Assembly (NCBI GenBank): GCA_030831265.1
Contig: JAURLM010000261.1
Span: forward strand, 1 to 22,383
Length of the DNA stretch: 22,383 bases
Direction of reading: 5' to 3'
Source of the DNA: Chloroflexota bacterium
Lineage (GTDB): Bacteria; Chloroflexota; Dehalococcoidia; Lucifugimonadales; Lucifugimonadaceae
Notes under the pieces: generated by a model
What the model was told of the DNA's origin: nothing
The model's database searches: none
What the model saw: the letters and a program-made list of their open reading frames with translations, nothing else
Program-made: the position numbers and the translations under genes
In this document: positions 1 to 7,515 of the stretch, one piece after another
Position numbering within the stretch: position 1 is the first letter of the stretch
Layout: every line of letters begins with the position of its first letter

Positions 1-695
1 CCCGGCATGGTGGTGAAGACCGGCGCATCCAGTAGTTCGGCCAGTTCTTTGAGTTGATCGGTTGCGTCGGCAAACATCACACCTGCACCGGCCCAGATGA
101 GCGGGTTCTTCGCATTGAGAATCGCCTGTACCGCGTCCTGCACATCAGTTTTCGATGGCTGAGACTTCGATAGGGCTGGTGATGTGTAGTTCATTGCTCC
201 TTCAGGCACAGCCTCGCTGCACACGTCCATCGACATCTCAACGACCACTGGCCCGCCGCGACCAGTGCGAAGGGAACTGAATGCGCGGCGCATGTTGCTG
301 CCAATCTGGTCTGGCTTGACCACCAGTTGAGCGTCTTTGACCACCGTTTCCCATGTTTTGACAGCTGAGAAGTTCGGTTTGACGTGCAATCGATCCAGCG
401 TGTTGCCACCAGGCAGCACAAGCATTGGAATATTGTCCGCATTCGCCTGTGCCAGGCCACCGACCGAGTTCTCCGCACCGGCCTGTGACTGCATGGCGAC
501 CACACCAAATTTCTTACGGTCACTCACACGTGAGAATCCATCCGCCGCCATCACGGCACCGCGCTCATGCCGGAAGGCAACCGGGCGGATACCCTCTTTC
601 GCCACCGCTTCAATCAGCGGGTTCGACGGAAAACAGGGCATGACCTCAACGCCCTCTTGCTTCAGGATGCGGGCGATGTATTCAAATCCGTTCAT
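1..695 (-). CDS. Thiamine-pyrophosphate-dependent enzyme, N-terminal part (cut by window start)
   Basis: The reading frame runs off the left edge, so only about the first 231 residues are visible. It looks like the PYR (N-terminal) domain of the acetolactate synthase/oxalyl-CoA decarboxylase superfamily, followed by the start of the central domain (residues ~185 on, with NPLIWAGAGV). The motif FRHERGAVMAADGFSR (Glu at residue 44) matches the cofactor-activating glutamate region, and QSQAGAENSVGGLAQAN matches the GPG-like loop of this fold. The substrate cannot be told because the C-terminal TPP-binding domain is missing. Two ATGs compete (701 and 695). The GAGAG at 702-706 directly abuts the first and sits six bases before the second, so 695 is preferred. 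It is divergent from argH. It is not clearly ilvB: the usual G-x-P-G loop reads CFPSNP here, so it could be a decarboxylase or lyase relative. Confidence 0.85.
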   Translation of the reverse strand, partial: MNGFEYIARILKQEGVEVMPCFPSNPLIEAVAKEGIRPVAFRHERGAVMAADGFSRVSDRKKFGVVAMQSQAGAENSVGGLAQANADNIPMLVLPGGNTLDRLHVKPNFSAVKTWETVVKDAQLVVKPDQIGSNMRRAFSSLRTGRGGPVVVEMSMDVCSEAVPEGAMNYTSPALSKSQPSKTDVQDAVQAILNAKNPLIWAGAGVMFADATDQLKELAELLDAPVFTTMP

Positions 696-882
696 GCTCA
701 TCTCTCGGTATTGACTGTCGGTGTGTACGGCCGGAACGTTAAATTGCACAATGCGGCCCGGTTGCGCAGTTTAACGGTTGTGAAGCGCTGGCGGGCGACG
801 AGGGAATGTGACGATAATTGCAACCACACGCAAACGAGACAACAACCGCCACAGCGCGCTAACGCAGCGTGCGGAGTAACTG

Positions 883-2274
883 ATGACGGCACAAGACAAA
901 GATCCGGCTGCAGCAGCCCGCGGCGCAAAACTTGCCAGCGACTTCACACAGTCGCTCCATTACGACCGCCGCCTGTACAGCGAGGACATCGCCGGTTCCA
1001 TCGCTCACGCCCGGATGCTCGGCAAGCAGGGGATCATTGATTCCGACGAAGCGGCAAAAATCATTGAGGGCTTGCAGCAGATCGAACAGGAGATTTCTGC
1101 CGGCACGTTTGCGTGGAAGCCAGACCTTGAAGACATACACATGAACATCGAGTCTCGCCTGCACGAGATCATTGGTGAAACCGCCGGACGCCTGCATACA
1201 GCCCGTTCCCGCAACGACCAGGTTGCTACTGATACTCGCCTGTGGGTGAAGAAGGCGGCACAGGATGCCGCAAACGCCCTGCGGCAAGTGCAGGAAGCCC
1301 TGCTCCAGCAGGCGCAGAGGCACACCGAATCGGTGCTACCCGGATACACCCACCTGCAACGCGGCCAGCCGGTCGTGTTCGCACACCACCTGCTCGCATA
1401 TTTCGAAATGTTCGACCGCGATGCGGGGCGGTTCCTTGCTGCGAAACGTGCGGCAGACGTGATGCCGCTCGGCAGCGGTGCGATGGCAGGTTCGCCATAC
1501 CCGCTCGACCGTGAGTCAGTGGCCGAGGAACTTGGCTTTGCCGCTATCTCAGCAAACAGCATGGACGCGGTTTCAGACCGTGACTTCATCCTGTACTACC
1601 TGTTCGCAGCTTCGGTGACGATGGCTCACCTGTCCCGTCTTGCGGAAGAATTCATCATCTGGTCATCGGACGAGTTTGGGTTCATCCGCCTTTCGGACGA
1701 ATACACCTCCGGGTCAAGCATCATGCCGCAAAAACGCAACCCGGACTTTGCCGAGCTTATTCGCGGCAAAACTGGACGCGTCTACGGTCACCTGATGGCC
1801 CTTCTGACAACAGTCAAGGGTTTGCCGTTGACGTATAACCGCGACCTCCAGGAAGACAAGGAAGGCCTTTTCGATGCTGCTGACACGGTGCTTCCCGCGC
1901 TGTCCGCGGCGGCCGGAATGATTTCCGGCATGACGATTAACGCCGACCGCATGCGCCTTGCCGCAGATCGCAGCTACATCCTGGCGACGGACATTGCCGA
2001 CTACCTCGTTGGCAAAGGAGTCCCGTTTCGCCAGGCCTACATTGCCGTTTCTGCCCTCGCCAAACAGAGCATCGCCACGGGTATTGGGTTCGGCGAACTC
2101 ACGATGGAACATTTCCGGTCCGCATCGAGTCTATTCGATGACGATGTTATGCAGGTCACCCTGGATAGCGCCGTCGCCGCAAGGGATGTACCCGGCGGGA
2201 CTGCCCCCGGCAGGGTGAAAGAGGCACTCCAGCAAGCAATGAAACGGCTGGATGCGGCGAATTCGGAGATGTGA
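883..2274 (+). CDS. argH: Argininosuccinate lyase
   Basis: ArgH splits argininosuccinate into arginine and fumarate, the last step of arginine synthesis, as a cytoplasmic homotetramer of the fumarase/aspartase superfamily. The 463-residue length is typical. Family motifs are intact: HTARSRNDQ at residues 105-113, GYTHLQRGQPV with the conserved catalytic His region at about 153-163, and the superfamily signature GSSIMPQKRNP near residue 277. The start is supported by a GGAG about six bases upstream of the ATG. The next gene begins one base after the stop, which suggests translational coupling. No argG or other arginine gene is in view, so the pathway is split in this genome. The identity is very secure. 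Confidence 0.98.
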   Translation: MTAQDKDPAAAARGAKLASDFTQSLHYDRRLYSEDIAGSIAHARMLGKQGIIDSDEAAKIIEGLQQIEQEISAGTFAWKPDLEDIHMNIESRLHEIIGETAGRLHTARSRNDQVATDTRLWVKKAAQDAANALRQVQEALLQQAQRHTESVLPGYTHLQRGQPVVFAHHLLAYFEMFDRDAGRFLAAKRAADVMPLGSGAMAGSPYPLDRESVAEELGFAAISANSMDAVSDRDFILYYLFAASVTMAHLSRLAEEFIIWSSDEFGFIRLSDEYTSGSSIMPQKRNPDFAELIRGKTGRVYGHLMALLTTVKGLPLTYNRDLQEDKEGLFDAADTVLPALSAAAGMISGMTINADRMRLAADRSYILATDIADYLVGKGVPFRQAYIAVSALAKQSIATGIGFGELTMEHFRSASSLFDDDVMQVTLDSAVAARDVPGGTAPGRVKEALQQAMKRLDAANSEM

Positions 2275-2275
2275 A

Positions 2276-2689
2276 ATGAAACGGCTGATTTTCTTGGCCA
2301 TGGCAGGCCTGCTGGTCCTGGCTGCGGTGGCATGTGCCACCGAGCGCTCAAGCTCTCCTGTTGAAGGATCCGTCAGTATTCCAAATGCGATTGGTTACGG
2401 GGGATCGGATGACGGGATCCTCGTCCAATTCCTGGAGGTCACCAATGATTCCCGATGCGCCGCCGGCGTCCAGTGTGTACGTGCCGGTGAAGCGTTCGTA
2501 AAACTTTCGATATCCGTCGACGATGGCCCGTCACAGGAATCGGTTATAGAAATCGCATCGCAGGGTCAGCCATCTTTTACGGTTGATCGGTTCACCATTA
2601 CACTGCTCGAACTGCAGCCTGACCCTCCGCCAGTTGGCGGCGTTGCACAGAGCCAATACGAACTGAAACTCCGCATAGAAGAAAAATAG
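2276..2689 (+). CDS. Small putative lipoprotein with a DSRCxxGVxCVxAG motif
   Basis: The 137-residue product begins with a typical lipoprotein signal: KR, a hydrophobic stretch (LIFLAMAGLLVLAAVA) and a Cys at about residue 21 (LAAVAC), predicting an exported, membrane-anchored protein. The mature part carries NDSRCAAGVQCVRAGEA (about residues 58-74). I recognise the pattern DSRCPxxVxCVWAGxA as recurrent in uncharacterised bacterial lipoproteins; its two Cys may form a disulfide. The rest is a predicted beta-rich small domain ending at YELKLRIEEK. The ATG at 2276 is chosen because it gives a clean signal peptide and has a GGAG about eight bases upstream, inside the end of argH. An in-frame ATG at 2252 would add charged residues before the signal and is unlikely. 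The function is unknown, and its place directly behind argH probably reflects co-transcription rather than a role in arginine synthesis. Confidence 0.85.
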   Translation: MKRLIFLAMAGLLVLAAVACATERSSSPVEGSVSIPNAIGYGGSDDGILVQFLEVTNDSRCAAGVQCVRAGEAFVKLSISVDDGPSQESVIEIASQGQPSFTVDRFTITLLELQPDPPPVGGVAQSQYELKLRIEEK

Positions 2690-2734
2690 CCCGGCGGCAT
2701 GGCCAGAGCTTATGCCGTCACAGGAACCTGCGCC

Positions 2735-3472
2735 ATGACCAGCACCGTACTCATAGCACACCGCGGCCTCGACGACACGTACCCGGAGAACACGCTTCCC
2801 GCTTTCGAGGCGGCGTTGGCGATGGGCATGGGAGTCGAGTTCGACCTTGCCGCCACCTCAGACGGCCATCTAGTGGTCATTCACGATGACACGGTGGACA
2901 GGACTACGAACGGCACAGGCCGGGTTAACCAGATGACGCTGGCGGAAATCCAGGCACTGGATGCCGGTTCATGGAAGGGTGAGCAGTTCGCCGGGGCGCG
3001 TGTGCCAACTATCGAAGAAGTCCTCGCTCTGATAGCGGACAAAGCCACCGCCAGCCTCGCCATCGCCCTTGACGTTAAGACGCTGCCACCGGGAATAATC
3101 GGCACAGTGTGCGGGGCGCTGACGAAGCACAGCCTGCTGGATCGCACGGTCGGCATTGGCATCATTGCCCAGTCGGTAGATGTTCGTCGTCGATTCTACG
3201 AAGGCAGCGCCCAATTTCAGTGCGCCAACGTCGCACAGACAGCAGACCAGCTACCAATGGCTGTGAAAGACCCGTACTCCAACTGGATATACGGTCGGTT
3301 CGTGCCATCATCAGCAGATATTGAGACAGTTCACGCTGCGGGCAAGAAGCTATTTGTGTCTGGCCCGGACGTGTCGAATGACGTGGCAAACGCGCACGAA
3401 GCCGCTCTTGCCGGCCCGGACGCGGTGCTCACATGGCACCCGACGGAACTGCACGCCCGCCTGAACCGCTAA
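2735..3472 (+). CDS. Glycerophosphodiester phosphodiesterase family protein (GDPD)
   Basis: This 245-residue protein is a GDPD-type TIM barrel, a family that hydrolyses glycerophosphodiesters (deacylated phospholipids) to glycerol-3-phosphate and an alcohol. The N-terminus has the diagnostic AHRGLDDTYPENTLPAFEAA, followed by VEFDLAATSDGHLVVIHDD, which supplies the metal-binding Glu/Asp and the second catalytic His. DRTTNGTG and the LDAGSWKG segment are also typical. There is no signal peptide, so it is probably cytoplasmic. The ATG at 2735 is chosen because AGGA (2722-2725) sits nine bases upstream and the HRG motif then falls at the usual place (residues 9-11); an ATG at 2699 would add twelve residues with no good ribosome site. 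Its stop interlocks with the stop of the convergent RraA-like gene. The natural substrate cannot be told from the sequence. Confidence 0.93.
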   Translation: MTSTVLIAHRGLDDTYPENTLPAFEAALAMGMGVEFDLAATSDGHLVVIHDDTVDRTTNGTGRVNQMTLAEIQALDAGSWKGEQFAGARVPTIEEVLALIADKATASLAIALDVKTLPPGIIGTVCGALTKHSLLDRTVGIGIIAQSVDVRRRFYEGSAQFQCANVAQTADQLPMAVKDPYSNWIYGRFVPSSADIETVHAAGKKLFVSGPDVSNDVANAHEAALAGPDAVLTWHPTELHARLNR

Positions 3473-4194
3473 GCTTCGCCGCTGGCCTTGTACTCTTCGT
3501 ACAACTTCCACGTGTTGTCGTTGAACGGGTAGTAACGTCCGGGAGGTCCCGGGTTGCGCTGCAATTCTGTCTTGACGACATGCTCTACCGCTTCGCGTTC
3601 GGCAGCAACCTCCAGAACCTTCTCAGCCATTACAGCAGGTACAACGACAACACCATCATCGTCACCGATGATGGCATCACCGGGCCGTACTGGCACACCG
3701 CCGCAGGAGATGATTTCGTTAACTCCCCACGGCTGCATGATTCCGGGGCCCTGTTTGGCAGTGCTGGAGTGGCAGAACACAGGGAACCCGTAATCCTTGA
3801 GCACGCTGGTGTCACGGACAGAGCCATCGGTCACAAGCCCACCGACTTTGAGTTGAGACAGTCGCAGGAACTTGATGTCGCCACCGATCGACTCCCACGG
3901 GCCGACTGCGGACGCAACCAGCACCTCGTTGGGTCCGCACAGCTCAAACGCTACATATTCAGGTGAGTCAACTCCTTTTGGTTTGTCCGCAAGGATGTCC
4001 GGCCGGTGATACACGAAACGCAGCGTCACCGCCCGCCCAACCATCTTTTGGCCGGGGAACAATGAGCGTGCTCCGTGGATCATTGTCTGCGGCCAATCAT
4101 GCACCCAGAGAGCGTCGATCAGTGTCTGTGTTGGAAGCTCACCCAGTTTGGCAAGCGTTTCATCAGAAATTACAGTTGCGGATGCGTCTGCCAA
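3469..4194 (-). CDS. RraA / HMG-aldolase-like family protein
   Basis: This product of about 241 residues belongs to the RraA-like fold (often mislabelled dimethylmenaquinone methyltransferase), which includes 4-hydroxy-4-methyl-2-oxoglutarate/4-carboxy-4-hydroxy-2-oxoadipate aldolases and the RNase E inhibitor RraA. The motif GGLVTDGSVRD carries the Arg and Asp that hold substrate and metal in the aldolases, and GDAIIGDDDGVVVVP is the family's C-terminal signature. A catabolic aldolase or decarboxylase role is therefore plausible. The start is decided by AGGAGA (4201-4206 on the plus strand, read as its complement), six bases before a TTG at 4194. A TTG at 4221 would extend the protein by nine residues but places that Shine-Dalgarno site inside the gene. 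It lies 37 bases after the ketopantoate-reductase-like gene on the same strand, so the two are probably one operon. The substrate is unknown. Confidence 0.88.
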   Translation of the reverse strand: MADASATVISDETLAKLGELPTQTLIDALWVHDWPQTMIHGARSLFPGQKMVGRAVTLRFVYHRPDILADKPKGVDSPEYVAFELCGPNEVLVASAVGPWESIGGDIKFLRLSQLKVGGLVTDGSVRDTSVLKDYGFPVFCHSSTAKQGPGIMQPWGVNEIISCGGVPVRPGDAIIGDDDGVVVVPAVMAEKVLEVAAEREAVEHVVKTELQRNPGPPGRYYPFNDNTWKLYEEYKASGEA

Positions 4195-4231
4195 TGTTGT
4201 TCTCCTGCGTTGTTTGTTCAAGGCCGCCGTA

Positions 4232-5146
4232 TTAGCTGCCGTGCTTGAAATTTTCGAGCGTCATGACCAGTGCCGCTGATGCCGGTACGGGGATGGCGTT
4301 GGCCCGCCCTTTGCGAACTACCGCACCGAGGATGTCATCAAGTTCGAGCGGTTTGCCATTTACGAGGTCGTATTGGAGTGATGATTTGAACTCCTCCGCC
4401 TCTTCGATTCCACCATGGAGTTTTTCTTCGACCACGTTAGGTGCGAACGTTATGCCTTCGGACTTACCGACGGCAACAATCTCCTCCATCACGGTGCGAA
4501 TTGTGTTCTCACCTTCAGGTCCGGCAAGAACCTCTGGCAAACTCGCGCGTGCCGCGGTCATCACGGTGCCGAAAGCCCCAACAGCTACCAGCTTTGTCCA
4601 GAGTGTGGAGACGATGTCTGAACTCACACCCACCTGGATGCCCTGGCGGTCCAGGAGCTTGCGGATTCGACCGGTGCGTTCGGTTTGAGAGCCATCTTGC
4701 TCTCCAAACTCGATACGTGCCGTCGATCCAGATTGCTCGATCTCGCCTGGACCGGTCATTGCAGCCTCGATATACGTCGCACCCTGCAATACTCGCTCCC
4801 AGCCATAGTAACCGGCAATGATCTCACCGCTTGTCACGCCGTTCTGGACGGTGAGGATGGTCGTGCTGGGGCCTACTATCGGCTTGATGAGCGGCAACGC
4901 ATCTGCGTTTGAGTAAAGCTTCACGCAGTGCAGAACAAGGTCTACATGGCCCACGGTCGCCGGGTCAGGTGTGGCCGGGACCTTGGCGGTGAAATTACCC
5001 CAGTGGCTCGTCACCTTGAGTCCGTCCCGGTTAATCGCATCCGCGTGAGCACCGCGTGCTATGAGCGTGACATCTTCGCCACTGTTAGCGAGCACCCCGC
5101 CAAAGTAACCGCCGACGGCGCCAGCCCCCATTACCGCTATTTTCAT
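4232..5146 (-). CDS. 2-dehydropantoate 2-reductase-like NAD(P)-dependent reductase
   Basis: The 304-residue protein has the ApbA/PanE two-domain architecture: an N-terminal Rossmann domain opening with MKIAVMGAGAVGGYFGG, QNGVTSGEI at about residues 99-107, and an all-helical C-terminal domain from about 175. By my alignment with E. coli PanE from memory, the catalytic Lys176 (LWTKLVAVG), Asn98 (QNG), Ser244 (KSSLQYD) and Glu256 (PLELDDI) are kept, but Asn180 and Asn184 are replaced by Val and Gly. That fits the many PanE-like proteins of unproven substrate, so panE is not assigned. An AAGGA about seven bases before the ATG supports the start. It precedes the RraA-like gene in a likely two-gene operon, which argues for a catabolic or 2-oxoacid role rather than coenzyme A synthesis; this is inference. 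Confidence 0.9.
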   Translation of the reverse strand: MKIAVMGAGAVGGYFGGVLANSGEDVTLIARGAHADAINRDGLKVTSHWGNFTAKVPATPDPATVGHVDLVLHCVKLYSNADALPLIKPIVGPSTTILTVQNGVTSGEIIAGYYGWERVLQGATYIEAAMTGPGEIEQSGSTARIEFGEQDGSQTERTGRIRKLLDRQGIQVGVSSDIVSTLWTKLVAVGAFGTVMTAARASLPEVLAGPEGENTIRTVMEEIVAVGKSEGITFAPNVVEEKLHGGIEEAEEFKSSLQYDLVNGKPLELDDILGAVVRKGRANAIPVPASAALVMTLENFKHGS

Positions 5147-5169
5147 TATTCGTCCTTCGGGAATTCAGT

Positions 5170-5206
5170 CCTGCCAAGGTCACAAAAAATGCAACCTGTC
5201 GGCAGG
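5170..5206. repeat. Inverted repeat in the divergent panE-like / lipoprotein region
   Basis: CCTGCC (5170-5175) and GGCAGG (5201-5206) are complementary, and inside them AGGT (5177-5180) is complementary to ACCT (5194-5197), leaving a 13-base A-rich centre. The 171-base region between the divergent genes must hold both promoters. The repeat could be a regulator-binding site or an RNA hairpin in the leader of the reductase gene. The evidence is base complementarity only. Confidence 0.3.
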
Positions 5207-5317
5207 CACGTAGGAACAATCACTGGAATCCACCCCGGCAAGCACCAGAGAAGCGGACATACGATATCACCATCAGGCTACAAACCTTGGGTTCATATAC
5301 GCGGCATTCGTCACGAC

Positions 5318-5812
5318 ATGCACATGTTCACTTCGTCCTGGAAAAAATACTCACTGCTGGGGATAGCAGCAATCGCTATCACAGTGGTCGCATGTACCCA
5401 AACTGAGGCCCGTACAGATCCCACACCAACACTGTTGGCTGGCAGTCCTGTGGATCAGCCGATATCAGAAATCAGTGATTCAGCCGGACATATTTGGCTG
5501 GAGGCTCCAATCGGGGACTACCAGACCGGATGGGCAACACTGACAGAAACGGGAGACGGACTGCGCGTAGAACTTGATCTCACACCAGCAGAACCCGTTG
5601 CACAGCCCGCTCATATCCACGTGGGAACATTTGACCAGATGGGGGCGGTTGTTTACCCCCTTGAGAACGTGATTGGCGGACGATCTGTGTCTGAATTACC
5701 GGGACTAACTGTCGAAGAGATTGCCAGTGGCGAATACGCCATGTATGTTCACTTTTCGTTCGCAGACTTCAAGACGTTCACTGCCTGCGGCGAAATTCCT
5801 GCTTTACCCTAA
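5318..5812 (+). CDS. Putative lipoprotein with CHRD/SOD-like C-terminal domain
   Basis: This protein of about 164 residues begins with KK, then a hydrophobic stretch (YSLLGIAAIAITVVAC) ending in a lipobox Cys, so it is predicted to be a lipid-anchored exported protein. The mature part contains PAHIHVGTFDQMGAVVYPL and ends with a segment containing FTACGEIPALP. These resemble small CHRD / Cu-Zn superoxide-dismutase-like domains, where I recall HIHxGTC and YVACGDI as paired motifs. Here the first Cys of that pair is Phe (GTF), so the usual disulfide cannot form. The ATG at 5318 is taken as the start, with 5324 possible; neither has a good Shine-Dalgarno site. The same frame stays open far upstream, but that part is antisense to the reductase gene and has no signal peptide at its start. 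The stop interlocks with that of the convergent histidine kinase. The function is unknown. Confidence 0.78.
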   Translation: MHMFTSSWKKYSLLGIAAIAITVVACTQTEARTDPTPTLLAGSPVDQPISEISDSAGHIWLEAPIGDYQTGWATLTETGDGLRVELDLTPAEPVAQPAHIHVGTFDQMGAVVYPLENVIGGRSVSELPGLTVEEIASGEYAMYVHFSFADFKTFTACGEIPALP

Positions 5813-7365
5813 GCTGCGGATTCCTGGCTGTTTTCTGCATCGACTTCGACTCGATCCAGGCTGATAGGCATCTCAACATATACCGTTGTACCAGTACCAA
5901 CCGCGCTCTCAAGCCGAACCTTGCCGCCGTGCCCTTCGACGATTGAACGAACAATCACGAGGCCAAGTCCAGTTCCAGATATCCCGGATGCAACAGCTTC
6001 TTGTGTTCGGAAAAAGGTACTGAACAGGCTCTGCTGATCCTCTTCAGAGATTCCCATGCCGTGATCTGTCACCTTGAAGCAGACTGTGTCTTTAATCTTC
6101 GTTACGTTCAGCTCGATAACAGACCCTTCCGTGGAGTATTTCGATGCATTGCTGAGCAGGTTGACTATCACCTGCTGCAATCGAACAGGGTCTGCCGTAA
6201 ATTCAACATCCGGGTCATCCACTGAAATCGCCAGTTCTTGTCCCCGAGAATCCGTGATCGCCTGCACAGCAAGTACAGCTTCCGTCACCACATCGTCAAC
6301 GATCACATGCTCCATGCTCAAGCGGAGTTCTCCCGACGACGCAGCCGAAACGTCCAGCAAATCATCAATCAACACTCTAAGGCGCCCACTGTTGCGTACC
6401 AGCGCATCAAAATGCTTTGTCTCACGTTCACCAAGCGAGTCTGCCAGTCGTTTTTGGAGAAGGGATGCGAACGTCGTGATTGACGTTAGTGGTGTTTTCA
6501 GTTCATGCGAAACCATCGACAGGAATCGGGATTTTGCCTGGTTTGCCTCTTCAAGTTCGATATTGCGGACATCCAGTTGAGTACGTATCTCCCGTTCGGT
6601 GTCCAGCATCTTTGAAAGTTGTTCCCTCGCACGGGCGGTAAACCTGTGGCCACGGGCAACGATCCACAAGAGCAGTCCAAACAGGGCGGCCATGGTCACA
6701 GCGACAACTGCCAACCACTCAAAGCCAACCGGAGCGGTTGCTCCAACCACAGCATCACTAACGTCCCTGTACGCAACAAGCACCGCCACAGGACCGTCGA
6801 TCGGAGCACTCCATTCCGCGTATACAGGACTTGTCGTGACTACTGCAGAGATGTCCGCAGGATCACCGTTGAACAGATGTAAGTTCACGTCGGGAACGTA
6901 CCTGCTACTTCGCTGGCCGCTCAGAGCCAGTTGCAAGTCCGCTGAAGAAAGAGTCATTGTTCCTGTGTAGTCTGTTGAGTAGACAAGAGTTCCATCTGGA
7001 GAAACCAGGTCAACTCTCGAGATTGGCTGACCGCTGATGGCGTTGAGCACAGAGCGGTCCAATTCCTGCTGGTGGGGCATCAAGGCAACGTTGAGGTCTT
7101 CTCCGCGGTTGTAGTGGGCAGTAACCGCCAGTGAGATATCGAACACGACGCGTTCGATGTGAACCTCGGCTTCTTGTTTCAGCCGGTTCACCACCGTGTC
7201 GCTCTGGATTCGCTGTGTGGAGAAATTTATGATGGCGAACGCGCCAAATACCAGCAGGATGCTGGCAAGCAAGTAGTAACGGACCAGCGGGAACGGTTTC
7301 GGAATCGATTCCGGGTTAAACTCGTTACCTCCCCGCAGCCCAATCTTTTTTCGCAACTGGCGCAT
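5809..7365 (-). CDS. Membrane-bound sensor histidine kinase (orphan)
   Basis: The 518-residue protein has a transmembrane helix at about residues 30-48, an extracytoplasmic sensor region of about 165 residues, a second helix at about 214-235, a coiled-coil-like linker, and a complete HisKA plus HATPase core. The phosphoacceptor is His287 in SMVSHELKTPLTSI. The N box NLLSNASKYS (~402-411), G1 DHGMGI (~435), F box FFRT and G2 GTGLGL (~465) are all intact, so it should be active. I see no PAS, HAMP or receiver domain, and no response regulator gene lies next to it, so its partner is unknown. The sensor part has VDLVSPDGTLVYSTD, reminiscent of Cache-like extracellular ligand domains; that is a weak inference. 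The start is taken at the first ATG upstream of the membrane helix; the ribosome site is poor. It is divergent from rph and convergent with the lipoprotein gene. Confidence 0.95.
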   Translation of the reverse strand: MRQLRKKIGLRGGNEFNPESIPKPFPLVRYYLLASILLVFGAFAIINFSTQRIQSDTVVNRLKQEAEVHIERVVFDISLAVTAHYNRGEDLNVALMPHQQELDRSVLNAISGQPISRVDLVSPDGTLVYSTDYTGTMTLSSADLQLALSGQRSSRYVPDVNLHLFNGDPADISAVVTTSPVYAEWSAPIDGPVAVLVAYRDVSDAVVGATAPVGFEWLAVVAVTMAALFGLLLWIVARGHRFTARAREQLSKMLDTEREIRTQLDVRNIELEEANQAKSRFLSMVSHELKTPLTSITTFASLLQKRLADSLGERETKHFDALVRNSGRLRVLIDDLLDVSAASSGELRLSMEHVIVDDVVTEAVLAVQAITDSRGQELAISVDDPDVEFTADPVRLQQVIVNLLSNASKYSTEGSVIELNVTKIKDTVCFKVTDHGMGISEEDQQSLFSTFFRTQEAVASGISGTGLGLVIVRSIVEGHGGKVRLESAVGTGTTVYVEMPISLDRVEVDAENSQESAA

Positions 7366-7515
7366 TCATACCAGAGTAGCCTCACTCATGATTGGCAAAC
7401 ACTGCGGCAATCAGCATTCCGGGTGCGGGATTTGCATAACAACCGATGCCTGCACGGTGCACAGCCAGATGAAACCCGTACTCCAAACACCAGATCAAAT
7501 AGAGGACTTACGCTC

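Noticed and set aside
711..743. TTGACT at 711 as the -35 element of an argH promoter
   Set aside because: No acceptable -10 hexamer lies 16-18 bases downstream; the nearest T/A-rich hexamer is about 21 bases away.
785..857. Long-range complementarity GCGCTGGCGG / CCGCCACAGCGC upstream of argH
   Set aside because: The arms are 51 bases apart with a two-base bulge and no T tract; such matches are common in GC-rich intergenic DNA.
1005..1589. Long minus-strand open frame opposite argH
   Set aside because: argH is unmistakable on the plus strand; the opposite frame is Arg/Ser/Ala-rich with no family features, as expected for a shadow in GC-rich codons.
4928..5317. Upstream extension of the second lipoprotein frame
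   Set aside because: It lies antisense to the reductase gene and would bury the lipoprotein signal peptide in the middle of the protein.
7159..7515. Upstream extension of the rph frame
   Set aside because: It is antisense to the kinase gene; RNase PH homologues start at RTDGR, and a ribosome site precedes the ATG at 7516.
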